A stretch of 64,000 bases of DNA. Source: Apostichopus japonicus (taxonomy: Eukaryota; Echinodermata; Holothuroidea; Aspidochirotida; Stichopodidae). The DNA is taken from contig NC_092571.1 in NCBI RefSeq assembly GCF_037975245.1, positions 9,090,501 through 9,154,500 on the forward strand. Reading direction: 5' to 3'. This document shows positions 15,216 to 28,961 of the stretch, one piece after another. How positions within the stretch are numbered: position 1 is the stretch's first letter; the number at the start of each line of letters is the position of its first letter. Below the pieces are notes generated by a model, which saw nothing but the letters and a program-made list of their open reading frames with translations, was not told the DNA's origin and searched no databases. A program made the position numbers and the translations under genes.

Positions 15216-16060
15216 TCGGTACCGCACATTCGATTGATCGCTACCGCACATTCGATTCATCGGTACCGCACATTCGATTGATCGGTACCGCACATTCGAT
15301 TGATCGGTACCGCACATTTGATTGTTCGGTACCGCACATTCGATTGTTCGGTACCGCACATTCGATTGATCGGTATCGAACATTCGATTGATCGGTACCG
15401 CACATGCGATTGATCGGTACCGCACATTCGATTGATCGGTACCGAACATTGGATTGATCAGTACCGCACATTGGATTGATCGGTGTCGCACATTCGATTA
15501 ATCGGTACCGCACATATGATTGATCGTTACCGCACATTCGATTGATCGGTACAACACATTCGATTGATCGGTACCGCACATTCGATTGATCGGTACCGAA
15601 CATTCGATTGATCGGTAACGCACATTCGATTGATCGGTACCGCACATTCGATTGATCGGTACCGCACATTCGATTGATCGGTACCGCACATTCGATTGAT
15701 CGGTACCGAACATTCGATTGATCGGTACCGCACAATCGATTGATCGGTACCGAACATTCGATTGATCGGTACCGAACATTCGATTGATCAATACCGCACA
15801 TTCGATTGATCGGTAACGAACATTCGATTGATCGGTACCGCACATTCGATTGATCGGTAACGAAGATTCGATTGATCGGTACCGCACATTCGATTGATCG
15901 GTACCGAACTTTCGATTGATCAATACCGCACATTCGATTGATCGGTACCGCACATTCGATTGATCGGTACCGAACAATCGATTGATCGCTACCGCACATT
16001 CGATTGATCGGTACCGCACATTCGATTCATCGGTACCGCACATTCGATTGATCGGTACCG

Positions 16061-16981
16061 CACATTCGATTGATCGGTACCGCACATTCGATTGTTCGGT
16101 ACCGCACATTCGATTGTTCGGTACCGCACATTCGATTGATCGGTATCGAACATTCGATTGATCGGTACTGCACATTCGATTTTTCGGTACCGCACATTCG
16201 ATTAATCGGTACCGCACATTCGATTGATCGGTACCGAACATTCGATTGATCAATACCGAACATTCGATTGATCGGTACCGCACAATCGATTGATCGGTAC
16301 CGAACATTCGATTGATCGGTACCGAACATTCGATTGATCGGTACCGCACATTCGATTGATCGGTAACGAACATTCGATTGATCGGTACCGCACATTCGAT
16401 TGATCGGTAACGAAGATTCGATTGATCGGTACCGCACATTCGATTGATCGGTACCGAACATTCGATTGTTCGGTACCGCACATTCGATTGATCGGTACCG
16501 CACATTCGATTGATCGGTACCGAACAATCGATTGATCGGTACCGCACATTCGATTGATCGGTACCGCACATTCGATTCATCGGTACCGCACATTCGATTG
16601 ATCGGTACCGCACATTCGATTGATCGGTACCGCACATTCGATTGTTCGGTACCCAACATTCGATTGATCAATACCGCACATTCGATTGATCGGTACCGCA
16701 CATTCGATTGTTCGGTACCGCACATTCGATTGTTCGGTACCGCACATTCGATTGATCGGAATCGAACATTCGATTGATCGATACTGCACATTCGATTTTT
16801 CGGTACCGCACATTCGATTAATCGGTACCGCACAATCGATTGATCGGTACCGAACATTCGATTGATCAATACCGCACATTCGATTGATCGGTACCGCACA
16901 ATCGATTGATCGGTACCGAACATTCGATTGATCGGTAACGAACATTCGATTGATCGGTACCGCACATTCGATTGATCGGTA
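16061..16981. repeat. K module, copy 3
   Basis: Same order as 2670-3590 (offset 13,391). Over about 960 bp it reads identically to the copy 3,550 bp downstream, the youngest-looking pair of K modules. Confidence 0.8.
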
Positions 16982-17417
16982 CCGCACATGCGATTGATCG
17001 GTACCGAACATTCGATTGATCAATACCGCACATTCGATTGATCGGTACCGCACATTCGATTGATGGGTACCGCACATTCGATTGATCGGTACCGAACATT
17101 CGATTGATCGGTACCGCACAATCGATTGATCGGTACCGAACATTCGATTGATCGGTACCGCACATTCGATTGATCGGTACCGCACATTGGATTGATCGGT
17201 ACCGAACATTCGATTGATCGGTACCGCACATTCGATTGATCGGTACCGCACATTCGATTGATCGGTACCGCACATTCGATTGATCGGTATCGAACATTCG
17301 ATTGATCAATACCGCACATTCGATTGATCGGTACCGCACATTCGATTGATCGGTACCGAACATTCGATTGATCGGTACCGCACATTCGATTGATCGGTAC
17401 CGCACATTCGATTGATC

Positions 17418-17463
17418 GGTACGGTACCGAACATTCGATTGTTCGGTATCGCACATTAGTTGA
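17418..17463. repeat. J motif 9
   Basis: Full J motif, aligned with J1 at offset 16,963. Confidence 0.9.
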
Positions 17464-18741
17464 TCGGTACCGCACATTCGATTGATCGGTACCGCACATT
17501 CGATTCATCGGTACCGCACATTCGATTGATCGGTACCGCACATTCGATTGATCGGTACCGCACATTTGATTGATCGGTACCGCACATTCGATTGTTCGGT
17601 ACCGCACATTCGATTGATCGGTATCGAACATTCGATTGATCGGTACCGCACATTCGATTGTTCGGTACCGCACATTCGATTGATCGGTATCGAACATTCG
17701 ATTGATCGGTACCGCACATGCGATTGATCGGTACCGCACATTCGATTGATCGATACCGCACATTCGATTGATCGGTACCGCACATTCGATTGATCGGTAC
17801 CGAACATTCGATTGATCAATACCGCACATTCGATTCATCGGTACCGCACATGCGATTGATCGGTACCGAACATTCGATTGATCGGTACCGCACATTCGAT
17901 TGATCGGTACCGCACATGCGATTGATCGGTACCGCACATTCGATTGATCGGTACCGTACATGCGATTGATCGGTACCGCACATTCGATTGATCGATACCG
18001 CACATTCGATTGATCGGTACCGCACATTCGATTGATCGGTACCGAACATTCGATTGATCAATACCGCACATTCGATTGATCGGTACCGCACATGCGATTG
18101 ATCGGTACCGAACATTCGATTGATCGCTACCGCACATTCGATTGATCGGTACCGCACATGCGATTGATCGGTACCGAACATTCGATTGATCAATACCGCA
18201 CATTCGATTGATCGGTACCGCACATTCGATTGTTCGGTACCGCACATTCGATTGTTCGGTACCGCACATTCGATTGATCGGTATCGAACATTCGATTGAT
18301 CGGTACCGCACATTCGATTGATCGGTACCGCACATTCGATTGATCGGTACCGCACATTCGATTGTTCGGTACCCAACATTCGATTGATCAATACCGCACA
18401 TTCGATTGATCGGTACCGCACGTTCGATTGATCGGTACCGAACATTCGATTGATCGGTACCGAACATTCGATTGATCGGTACCGCACATTCGATTGATCG
18501 GTACCGCACATTCGATTGATCGGTACCGCACATTCGATTGATCAATACCGCACATTCGATTGTTCGGTACCGCACATTCGATTGATCGGTATCGAACATT
18601 CGATTGATCGGTACCGCACATTCGATTGTTCGGTACCGCACATTCGATTGATCGGTACCGCACATTCGATTGATCGGTACCGAACATTCGATTGATCGGT
18701 ACCGCACATTCGATTGATCGGTACCGCACATTCGATTGATC

Positions 18742-18787
18742 GGTACGGTACCGAACATTCGATTGTTCGGTATCGCACATTAGTTAA
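18742..18787. repeat. J motif 10
   Basis: Aligned with J2 at offset 16,963. It ends ATTAGTTAATC where the others have ATTAGTTGATC, a private change. Confidence 0.9.
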
Positions 18788-19610
18788 TCGGTACCGCATA
18801 TTCGATTGATCGCTACCGCACATTCGATTCATCGGTACCGCACATTCGATTGATCGGTACCGCACATTCGATTGATCGGTACCGCACATTTGATTGTTCG
18901 GTACCGCACATTCGATTGTTCGGTACCGCACATTCGATTGTTCGGTACCGCACATTCGATTGATCGGTATCGAACATTCGATTGATCGGTACCGCACATG
19001 CGATTGATCGGTACCGCACATTCGATTGATCGGTACCGAACATTGGATTGATCAGTACCGCACATTGGATTGATCGGTGTCGCACATTCGATTAATCGGT
19101 ACCGCACATATGATTGATCGTTACCGCACATTCGATTGATCGGTACAACACATTCGATTGATCGGTACCGCACATTCGATTGATCGGTACCGTACATTCG
19201 ATTGATCGGTAACGCACATTCGATTGATCGGTACCGCACATTCGATTGATCGGTACCGCACATTCGATTGATCGGTACCGCACATTCGATTGATCGGTAC
19301 CGAACATTCGATTGATCGGTACCGCACAATCGATTGATCAATACCGCACATTCGATTGATCGGTAACGAACATTCGATTGATCGGTACCGCACATTCGAT
19401 TGATCGGTAACGAAGATTCGATTGATCGGTACCGCACATTCGATTGATCGGTACCGAACATTCGATTGATCAATACCGCACATTCGATTGATCGGTACCG
19501 CACATTCGATTGATCGGTACCGAACAATCGATTGATCGCTACCGCACATTCGATTGATCGGTACCGCACATTCGATTCATCGGTACCGCACATTCGATTG
19601 ATCGGTACCG

Positions 19611-20531
19611 CACATTCGATTGATCGGTACCGCACATTCGATTGTTCGGTACCGCACATTCGATTGTTCGGTACCGCACATTCGATTGATCGGTATCGAA
19701 CATTCGATTGATCGGTACTGCACATTCGATTTTTCGGTACCGCACATTCGATTAATCGGTACCGCACATTCGATTGATCGGTACCGAACATTCGATTGAT
19801 CAATACCGAACATTCGATTGATCGGTACCGCACAATCGATTGATCGGTACCGAACATTCGATTGATCGGTACCGAACATTCGATTGATCGGTACCGCACA
19901 TTCGATTGATCGGTAACGAACATTCGATTGATCGGTACCGCACATTCGATTGATCGGTAACGAAGATTCGATTGATCGGTACCGCACATTCGATTGATCG
20001 GTACCGAACATTCGATTGTTCGGTACCGCACATTCGATTGATCGGTACCGCACATTCGATTGATCGGTACCGAACAATCGATTGATCGGTACCGCACATT
20101 CGATTGATCGGTACCGCACATTCGATTCATCGGTACCGCACATTCGATTGATCGGTACCGCACATTCGATTGATCGGTACCGCACATTCGATTGTTCGGT
20201 ACCCAACATTCGATTGATCAATACCGCACATTCGATTGATCGGTACCGCACATTCGATTGTTCGGTACCGCACATTCGATTGTTCGGTACCGCACATTCG
20301 ATTGATCGGAATCGAACATTCGATTGATCGATACTGCACATTCGATTTTTCGGTACCGCACATTCGATTAATCGGTACCGCACAATCGATTGATCGGTAC
20401 CGAACATTCGATTGATCAATACCGCACATTCGATTGATCGGTACCGCACAATCGATTGATCGGTACCGAACATTCGATTGATCGGTAACGAACATTCGAT
20501 TGATCGGTACCGCACATTCGATTGATCGGTA
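19611..20531. repeat. K module, copy 4
   Basis: Matches 16061-16981 at offset 3,550 and 5664-6584 at offset 13,947. I saw no differences from copy 3. Confidence 0.8.
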
Positions 20532-21142
20532 CCGCACATGCGATTGATCGGTACCGAACATTCGATTGATCAATACCGCACATTCGATTGATCGGTACCG
20601 CACATGCGATTGATCGGTACCGAACATTCGATTGATCAATACCGCACATTCGATTGATCGGTACCGCACATTCGATTGTTCGGTATCGCACATTCGATTG
20701 TTCGGTACCGCACATTCGATTGATCGGTATCGAACATTCGATTGATCGGTACCGCACATTCGATTGATCGGTACCGCACATTCGATTGATCGGTATCGAA
20801 CATTCGATTGATCGGTACCGCACATTCGATTGATCGGTACCGCACATTCGATTGATCGGTACCGCATATTCGATTGTTCGGTACCCAACATTCGATTGAT
20901 CAATACCGCACATTCGATTGATCGGTACCGCACATTCGATTGATCGGTACAGAACATTCGATTGATCGGTACCGCACATCGATTGATCGGTACCGCACAT
21001 TCGATTGATCGGTACCGCACATTCGATTGATCGGTATCGAACATTCGATTGATCAATACCGCACATTCGATTGATCGGTACCGCACATTCGATTGATCGG
21101 TACCGAACATTCGATTGATCGGTACCGCACATTCGATTGATC

Positions 21143-21640
21143 GGTACCGCACATTCGATTGATCGGTACGGTACCGAACATTCGATTGTTCGGTATCGCA
21201 CATTAGTTGATCGGTACCGCACATTCGATTGATCGCTACCGCCCATTCGATTCATCGGTACCGCACATTCGATTGATCGGTACCGCACATTCGATTGATC
21301 GGTACCGCACATTTGATTGTTCGGTACCGCACATTCGATTGTTCTGTACCCCACATTCGATTGATCGGTATCGAACATTCGATTGATCGGTACCGCACAT
21401 GCGATTGATCGGTACCGCACATTCGATTGATCGGTACCGAACATTGGATTGATCGGTACCGCACATTGGATTGATCGGTATCGCACATTCGATTAATCGG
21501 TACCGCACATATGATTGATCGTTACCGCACATTCGATTGATCGGTACAACACAATCGATTGAACAGTACCGCACATTCGATTGATCGGTACCGAACATTC
21601 GATTGATCGGTAACGCACATTCGATTGATCGGTACCGCAC
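21143..21640. repeat. Block H3, copy 3 (partial)
   Basis: Continues the 7130-7625 block at offset 14,013, then breaks into a unit with a 5-bp deletion at 21640. The break looks like the breakpoint of an unequal exchange and is used as the Domain I/II border. Confidence 0.7.
21165..21210. repeat. J motif 11, last of Domain I
   Basis: Full J motif, aligned with J4 at offset 14,013. The next GGTAC duplication is 7,751 bp away. Confidence 0.9.
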
Positions 21641-21662
21641 ATTGGATCGAACCGAACATTCG
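21640..21662. repeat. Unit with 5-bp deletion
   Basis: CATTGGATCGAACCGAAC; same deletion with TCGA in place of TTGA. It lies exactly where the H3 copy ends. Confidence 0.88.
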
Positions 21663-24600
21663 ATTGATCGGTACCGCACATATGATTGATCGGTACAACA
21701 CATTCGATTGATCGGTACCGCACATTCGATTGATCGGTACCGCACATTCGATTGATCGGTAACGAACATTCGATTGATCGGTACCGCACATTCGATTGAT
21801 CGGTACCGAACATTCGATTGATCAATACCGCACATTCGATTGATCGGTACCGCACATTCGATTGATCGGTACCGAACAATCGATTTATCGGTACCGCACA
21901 TTCGATTGATCGGTACCGCACATTCGATTCATCGGTACCGCACATTCGATTGATCGGTACCGCACATTCGATTGATCGGTACCGCACATTCGATTGTTCG
22001 GTACCGCACATTCGATTGTTCGGTACCGCACATTCGATTGATCGGTATCGAACATTCGATTGATCGGTACCGCACATTCGATTGTTCGGTACCGCATATT
22101 TGATTGATCGGTACCGCACATTCGATTGATCGGTACCGAACATTCGATTGATCAATACCGCACATTCGATTGATCGGTACCGCACATTCGATTGATCGGT
22201 ACCGCACATTCGATTGATCGGTACCGAACATTCGATTGATCGGTACCGCACATTGGATTAATCGGTATCGCACATTCGATTCATCGGTACCGCCCATATG
22301 ATTGATCGGTACCGAACATTCGATTGATCGGTACCGCACATTCGATTGATCGGTACCGCACATTCGATTGATCGGTACCGAACATTCGATTGATCGGTAA
22401 CGCACATTCGATTGATCGGTACCGCACATTCGATTGATCGGTACCGAACATTCGATTGATCGGTAACGCACATTCGATTGATCGGTACCGCACATTCGAT
22501 TGATCGGTACCGCACATTCGAGTGATCGGTACCGCACATTCGATTGATCGGTACCGAACAATCGATTGATCGGTACCGCACATTCGATTGATCGGTACCG
22601 CACATTCGATTCATCGGTACCGCACATTCGATTGATCGGTACCGCACATTCGATTGATCGGTACCGCACATTCGATTGTTCGGTACCGCACATTCGATTG
22701 TTCGGTACCGCACATTCGATTGATCGGTATCGAACATTCGATTGATCGGTACTGCACATTCGATTGATCGGTACCGCACATTCGATTGTTCGGTACCGCA
22801 CATTCGATTGTTCGGTACCGCACATTCGATTGATCGGTATCGAACATTCGATTGATCGGTACTGCACATTCGATTTTTCGGTACCGCACATTCGATTAAT
22901 CGGTACCGCACATTCGATTGATCGGTACCGAACATTCGATTGATCAATACCGAACATTCGATTGATCGGTACCGCACAATCGATTGATCGGTACCGAACA
23001 TTCGATTGATCGGTACCGAACATTCGATTGATCGGTACCGCACATTCGATTGATCGGTAACGAACATTCGATTGATCGGTACCGCACATTCGATTGATCG
23101 GTAAGGAAGATTCGATTGATCGGTACCGCACATTCGATTGATCGGTACCGAACATTCGATTGTTCGGTACCGCACATTCGATTGATCGGTACCGCACATT
23201 CGATTGATCGGTACCGAACAATCGATTGATCGGTACCGCACATTCGATTGATCGGTACCGCACATTCGATTGATCGGTACCGCACATTCGATTGATCGGT
23301 ACCGCACATTCGATTGATCGGTACCGCACATTCGATTGTTCGGTACCCAAGATTCGATTGATCAATACCGCACATTCGATTGATCGGTACCGCACATTCG
23401 ATTGTTCGGTACCGCACATTCGATTGTTCGGTACCGCACATTCGATTGATCGGTACCGCACATTCGATTGATCGGTAACGAACATTCGATTGATCGGTAC
23501 CGCACATTCGATTGATCGGTACCGCACAATCGATTGATCGGTACCGAACATTCGATTGATCAATACCGCACATTCGATTGATCGGTACCGCACAATCGAT
23601 TGATCGGTACCGAACATTCGATTGATCGGTAACGAACATTCGATTGATCGGTACCGCACATTCGATTGATCGGTACCGCACATGCGATTGATCGGTACCG
23701 AACATTCGATTGATCAATACCGCACATTCGATTGATCGGTACCGCACATTCGATTGTTCGGTACCGCACATTCGATTGATCGGTACCGCACATTCGATTG
23801 ATCGGTATCGAACATTCGATTGATCGGTACCGCACATTCGATTGATCGGTACCGCACATTCGATTGATCGGTACCGCACATTCGATTGTTCGGTACCCAA
23901 GATTCGCTTGATCAATACCGCACATTCGATTGATCGGTACCGCACATTCGATTGATCGGTACCGAACATTCGATTGATCGGTACCGCACATTCGATTGAT
24001 CGGTACCGCACATTCGATTGATCGGTACAGCACATTCGATTGATCGGTATCGAACATTCGATTGATCAATACCGCACATTCGATTGATCGGTACCGCACA
24101 TTCGATTGATCGGTACCGAACATTCGATTGATCGGTACCGAACATTCGATTGATCGGTACCGCACATTCGATTGATCGGTACCGCACATGCGATTGATCG
24201 GTACCGCACATTCGATTGATCGGTACCGAACATTGGATTGATCGGTACCGCACATTGGATTGATCGGTATCGCACATTCGATTAATCGGTACCGCACATA
24301 TGATTGATCGTTACCGCACATTCGATTGATCGGTACAACACAATCGATTGATCGGTACCGCACATTCGATTGATCGGTACCGAACATTCGATTGATCGGT
24401 AACGCACATTCGATTGATCGGTACCGCACATTCGGTTGATCGGTACCGCACATTCGATTGATCGGTACCGCACATTCGATTGATCGGTACCGAACATTCG
24501 ATTGATCGGTACCGCACAATCGATTGATCGGTACCGAACATTCGATTGATCGGTTCCGAACATTCGATTGATCAATACCGCACATTCGATTGATCGGTAA

Positions 24601-24974
24601 CGAACATTCGATTGATCGGTACCGCACTTTCGATTGATCGGTAACGAAGATTCGATTGATCGGTACCGCACATTCGATTGATCAGTACCGAACATTCGAT
24701 TGATCAATACCGCACATTCGATTGATCGGTACCGCACATTCGATTGATCGGTACCGAACAATCGATTGATCGGTACCGCACATTCGATTGATCGGTACCG
24801 CACATTCGATTCATCGGTACCGCACATTCGATTGATCGGTACCGCACATTCGATTGATCGGTACCGCACATTCGATTGTTCGGTACCGCACATTCGATTG
24901 TTCGGTACCGCACATTCGATTGATCGGTATCGAACATTCGATTGATCGGTACCGCACATTCGATTGATCGGTAC

Positions 24975-25320
24975 CGAACATTCGATTGATCAATACCCTA
25001 CATTCGATTGATCGGTACCGCACATTAGATTGTTCGGTACCGCACATTCGATTGTTCGGTACCGCACATTCGATTGATCGGTACCGCACATGCGATTGAT
25101 CGGTACCGCACATTCGATTGATCGGTACCGAACATTCGATTGATCGGTACCGCACATTGGATTGAACCGAACATTCGATTGATCGGTACCGCACATATGA
25201 TTGATCGGTACCGCACATTCGATTGATCGGTACAACACATTCGATTGATCGGTACCGCACATTCGATTGATCGGTACAACACATTCGATTGATCGGTACC
25301 GCACATTCGATTGATCGGTA
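24975..25320. repeat. Block H4, copy 2 (short)
   Basis: Matches 25454-25799 at offset 479, which is 22 units minus the 5-bp deletion each copy carries. The right-hand flanks differ, so the duplicated part is about 345 bp, not the full 479. Confidence 0.72.
25155..25177. repeat. Unit with 5-bp deletion
   Basis: CATTGGATTGAACCGAAC in H4 copy 2. Confidence 0.88.
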
Positions 25321-25453
25321 CCGAACATTCGATTGATCAATACCGCACATTCGATTGATCGGTACCGCACAATCGATTGATCGGTACCGAATATTCGATT
25401 GATCGGTAACGAACATTCGATTGATCGGTACCGCACATTCGATTGATCGGTAC

Positions 25454-25924
25454 CGAACATTCGATTGATCAATACCCTACATTCGATTGATCGGTACCGC
25501 ACATTAGATTGTTCGGTACCGCACATTCGATTGTTCGGTACCGCACATTCGATTGATCGGTACCGCACATGCGATTGATCGGTACCGCACATTCGATTGA
25601 TCGGTACCGAACATTCGATTGATCGGTACCGCACATTGGATTGAACCGAACATTCGATTGATCGGTACCGCACATATGATTGATCGGTACCGCACATTCG
25701 ATACATCGGTACAACACATTCGATTGATCGGTACCGCACATTCGATTGATCGGTACAACACATTCGATTGATCGGTACCGCACATTCGATTGATCGGTAC
25801 CGCACATTCGATTGATCGGTAACGAACATTCGATTGATCGGTACCGCACATTCGATTGATCGGTACCGAACATTCGATTGATCAATACCGCACATTCGAT
25901 TGATCGGTACCGCACATTCGATTG
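25454..25924. repeat. Block H4, copy 3
   Basis: Carries a private CGATACATCGG change near 25700 that is absent from the other H4 copies. It is more like the distant 12.8-kb copy over its full length than like its neighbour. Confidence 0.72.
25634..25656. repeat. Unit with 5-bp deletion
   Basis: CATTGGATTGAACCGAAC in H4 copy 3, 479 bp after the preceding one. Confidence 0.88.
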
Positions 25925-28232
25925 ATCGGTACCGCACATTCGATTGATCGGTACCGAACATTCGATTGATCGGTACCGCACATTGGATTGATCGGTATCG
26001 CACATTCGATTCATCGGTACCTCACATATGAGTGATCGGTACGGAACATTCGATTGATCGGTACCGCACATTCGATTGATCGGTACCGCACATTCGATTG
26101 ATCGGTACCGAACATTCGATTGGTCGGTAACGCACATTCGATTGATCGGTACCGCACATTCGATTGATCGGTACCGAACATTCGATTGATCGGTACCGTA
26201 CATTCGATTAATCGGTAACGAACATTCGATTGATCGGTACCGCACATTCGATTGATCGGTACCGAACATTCGATTGATCAATACCGCACATTCGATTCAT
26301 CGGTACCGCACATTCGATTGATTGGTACCGAACATTCGATTGATCGGTACCGCACATTCGATTGATCGGTACCGCACATTCGATTGATCGGTACCGCACA
26401 TTCGATTGATCGGTACCGCACATTCGATTGATCGGTACCGAACATTCGATTGATCGGTACCGCACAATCGATTGATCGGTACCGAACATTCGATTGATCG
26501 GTACCGAACATTCGATTGATCAATACCGCACATTCGATTGATCGGTAACGAACATTCGATTGATCGGTACCGCACATTCGATTGATCGGTAACGAAGATT
26601 CGATTGGTCGGTACCGCACATTCGTTTCATCGGTACCGCACATTCGATTGATCGGTACCGCACATTCGATTGTTCGGTACCGCACATTCGATTGATCGGT
26701 ATCGAACATTCGATTGATCGGTACTGCACATTCGATTTTTCGGTACCGCACATTCGATTGATCGGTACCGCACATTCGATTGATCAGTACCGAACATTCG
26801 ATTGATCAATACCGCACATTCGATTGATCGGTACCGCACAATCGATTGATCGGTACCGAACATTCGATTGATCGGTACCGAACATTCGATTGATCAATAC
26901 CGCACATTCGATTGATCGGTACCGCACATGCGATTGATCGGTACCGAACATTCGATTGATCAATACCGCACATTCGATTGATCGGTACCGCACATTCGAT
27001 TGTTCGGTACCGCACATTCGATTGTTCGGTACCGCACATTCGATTGATCGGTATCGAACATTCGATTGATCGGTACCGCACAATCGATTGATCGGTACCG
27101 CACATTCGATTGATCGGTACCGCACATTCGATTGTTCGGTACCCAATATTCGATTGATCAATACCGCACATTCGATTGATCGGTACCGCACATTCGATTG
27201 TTCGGTACCGCACATTCGATTGATCGGTACCGCACATTCGATATATCGGTACCGAACATTCGATTGATCGGTACCGCACATTGGATTGATCGGTATCGCA
27301 CATTCGATTGATCGGTACCGCCCATATGATTGATCGGTACCGCACATTCGATTGATCGGTACCGCACATTCGATTGATCGGTACCGCACATTCGATTGAT
27401 CGGTACCGAACATTCGATTGATCGGTAACGCACATTCGATTGATCGGTACCGCACATTCGATTGATCGGTACCGAACATTCGATTGATCGGTACCGCACA
27501 TTCGAGTGATCGGTACCGCACATTCGATTGATCGGTACCGAACAATCGATTGATCGGTACCGCACATTCGATTGATCGGTACCGCACATTCGATTGATCG
27601 GTACCGCACATTCGATTGATCGGTACCGCACATTCGATTGATCGGTACCGCACATTCGATTGTTCGGTACCGCACATTCGATTGATCGGTATCGAACATT
27701 CGATTGATCGGTACCGCACATTCGATTGTTCGGTACCGCACATTCGATTGATCGGTACCGCACATTCGATTGATCGGTACCGAACATTCGATTGATCAAC
27801 ACCGCACATTCGATTGATCGGTACCGCACATTCGATTGATCGGTACCGCACATTCGATTGTTCGGTACCGAACATTCGATTGATCGGTAACGCACATTCG
27901 ATTGATCGGTACCGCACATTCGATTGATCGGTACCGAACGTTCGATTGATCGGTATCGCACATTCGATTGATCGGTACCGCACATATGATTGATCGGTAC
28001 CGCACATTCGATTGATCGGTACAACACATTCGATTGATCGGTACCGCACATTCGATTGATCGGTACCGCACATTCGATTGATCGGTAACGCACATTCGAT
28101 TGATCGGTACCGCACATTCGATTGATCGGTACCGAACATTCGATTGATCGGTAACGCACATTCGATTGATCGGTACCGAACATTCGATTGATCGGTACCG
28201 AACATTCGATTGATCGGTAACGCACATTCGAT

Positions 28233-28248
28233 TGATCGGTACCGATCA
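28233..28248. repeat. 16-bp perfect palindrome 1
   Basis: TGATCGGTACCGATCA, produced because the usual CCGCACATT or CCGAACATT reads CCGATCATT. Confidence 0.9.
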
Positions 28249-28915
28249 TTCGATTGATCGGTACCGAACATTCGATTGATCGGTACCGCACATTCGATTG
28301 ATCGGTACCGAACATTCGATTGATCGGTACCGCACATTCGATTGATCAATACCGCACATTCGATTGATCAATACCGCACATTCGATTGATCGGTACCGCA
28401 CATTCGATTGATCGGTAACGAACATTCGATTGATCGGTACCGCACATTCGATTGATCGGTACCGAACATTCGATTGATCAATACCGCACATTCGATTGAT
28501 CGGTACCGCATATTCGATTCATCGGTACCGCACATTCGATTGATCGGTACCGCACATTCGATTGATCGGTACCGCACATTCGATTGATCGGTATCGAACA
28601 TTCGATTGTTCGGTACCGCACATTCGATTGATCGTTACCGCACATTCGATTGATCGGTACCGCACATTCGATTGATCGGTACCGCACATTCGATCGGTAC
28701 CGCACATTCGATTGATCGGTACCGCACATTCGATTGATCGGTATCGAACATTCGATTGTTCGGTACCGCACATTCGATTGATCGTTACCGCACATTCGAT
28801 TGATCGGTACCGCACATTCGATTGATCGGTTCCGAACATTCGATTGATCAATACCGCACATTCGATTGATCGGTACCGCACATTCGATTGATCGGTACCG
28901 CACATTCGATTGATC

Positions 28916-28961
28916 GGTACGGTACCGCACATTCGATTGTTCGGTATCGCACATTAGTTGA
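28916..28961. repeat. J motif, GCAC form
   Basis: GGTACGGTACC is followed by GCAC instead of GAAC, then the usual GTTC, GGTATC and ATTAGTTG. First GGTAC duplication after the Domain II gap. Confidence 0.88.

Larger units (their letters stand above)
15170..16981. repeat. Block H2, copy 2
   Basis: Partner of 1779-3590. Upstream of it the match to 1.3-1.7 kb continues only after removing two units (offset 13,435), and the distance between its two J motifs is 1,038 bp instead of 1,324, i.e. 13 units shorter than in the H1 copies. Confidence 0.8.
16964..18787. repeat. Long-range block H1, copy 2
   Basis: Partner of 1-1824. Just beyond it the match resumes at an offset of 16,985 because this copy has three consecutive GTTC units near 18893-18960 where copy 1 has two: a gain or loss of one whole 22-bp unit. 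Confidence 0.85.
1..21640. repeat. Domain I: blocks of about 1-3.5 kb marked by J motif and K module
   Basis: Diagnostic variants are GCACATGCG, the series GGAATCGAAC ... GATACTGCAC ... GATTTTTCGG, GGTAACGAAGATTCG, and GATCGTTACC following ACATATGATTG. Eleven J motifs lie here at spacings of 1,324, 2,093, 3,280, 2,160, 2,335, 2,485, 1,038, 2,248, 1,324 and 2,423 bp. The spacing differs from interval to interval because blocks have gained and lost whole groups of units. No gene is present. The right boundary is set where the copy of the 7.1-7.6 kb block ends in a unit with a 5-bp deletion (21640-21662); it is approximate. Confidence 0.7.
21641..28915. repeat. Domain II: satellite without GGTAC-duplication motif
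   Basis: For 7.7 kb no GGTAC duplication occurs, whereas elsewhere it recurs at most about 2.5 kb apart, 3.3 kb at the extreme. Three of the four units with the GATTGAACCG-type 5-bp deletion lie in or at the edge of this region. Some Domain I markers continue into it (GGTAACGAAGATTCG to about 26.6 kb, GATTTTTCGG to about 26.7 kb, GCACATGCG at about 26.9 kb) and then thin out, so it looks transitional. Only 22-bp units are seen, with one 18-bp unit near 28694. Confidence 0.6.

Noticed and set aside
28680-28720. Possible unique sequence at an 18-bp unit (CATTCGATCGGTACC)
   Set aside because: It is explained by loss of 4 bp (TTGA or equivalent) within a normal unit; flanks are regular.
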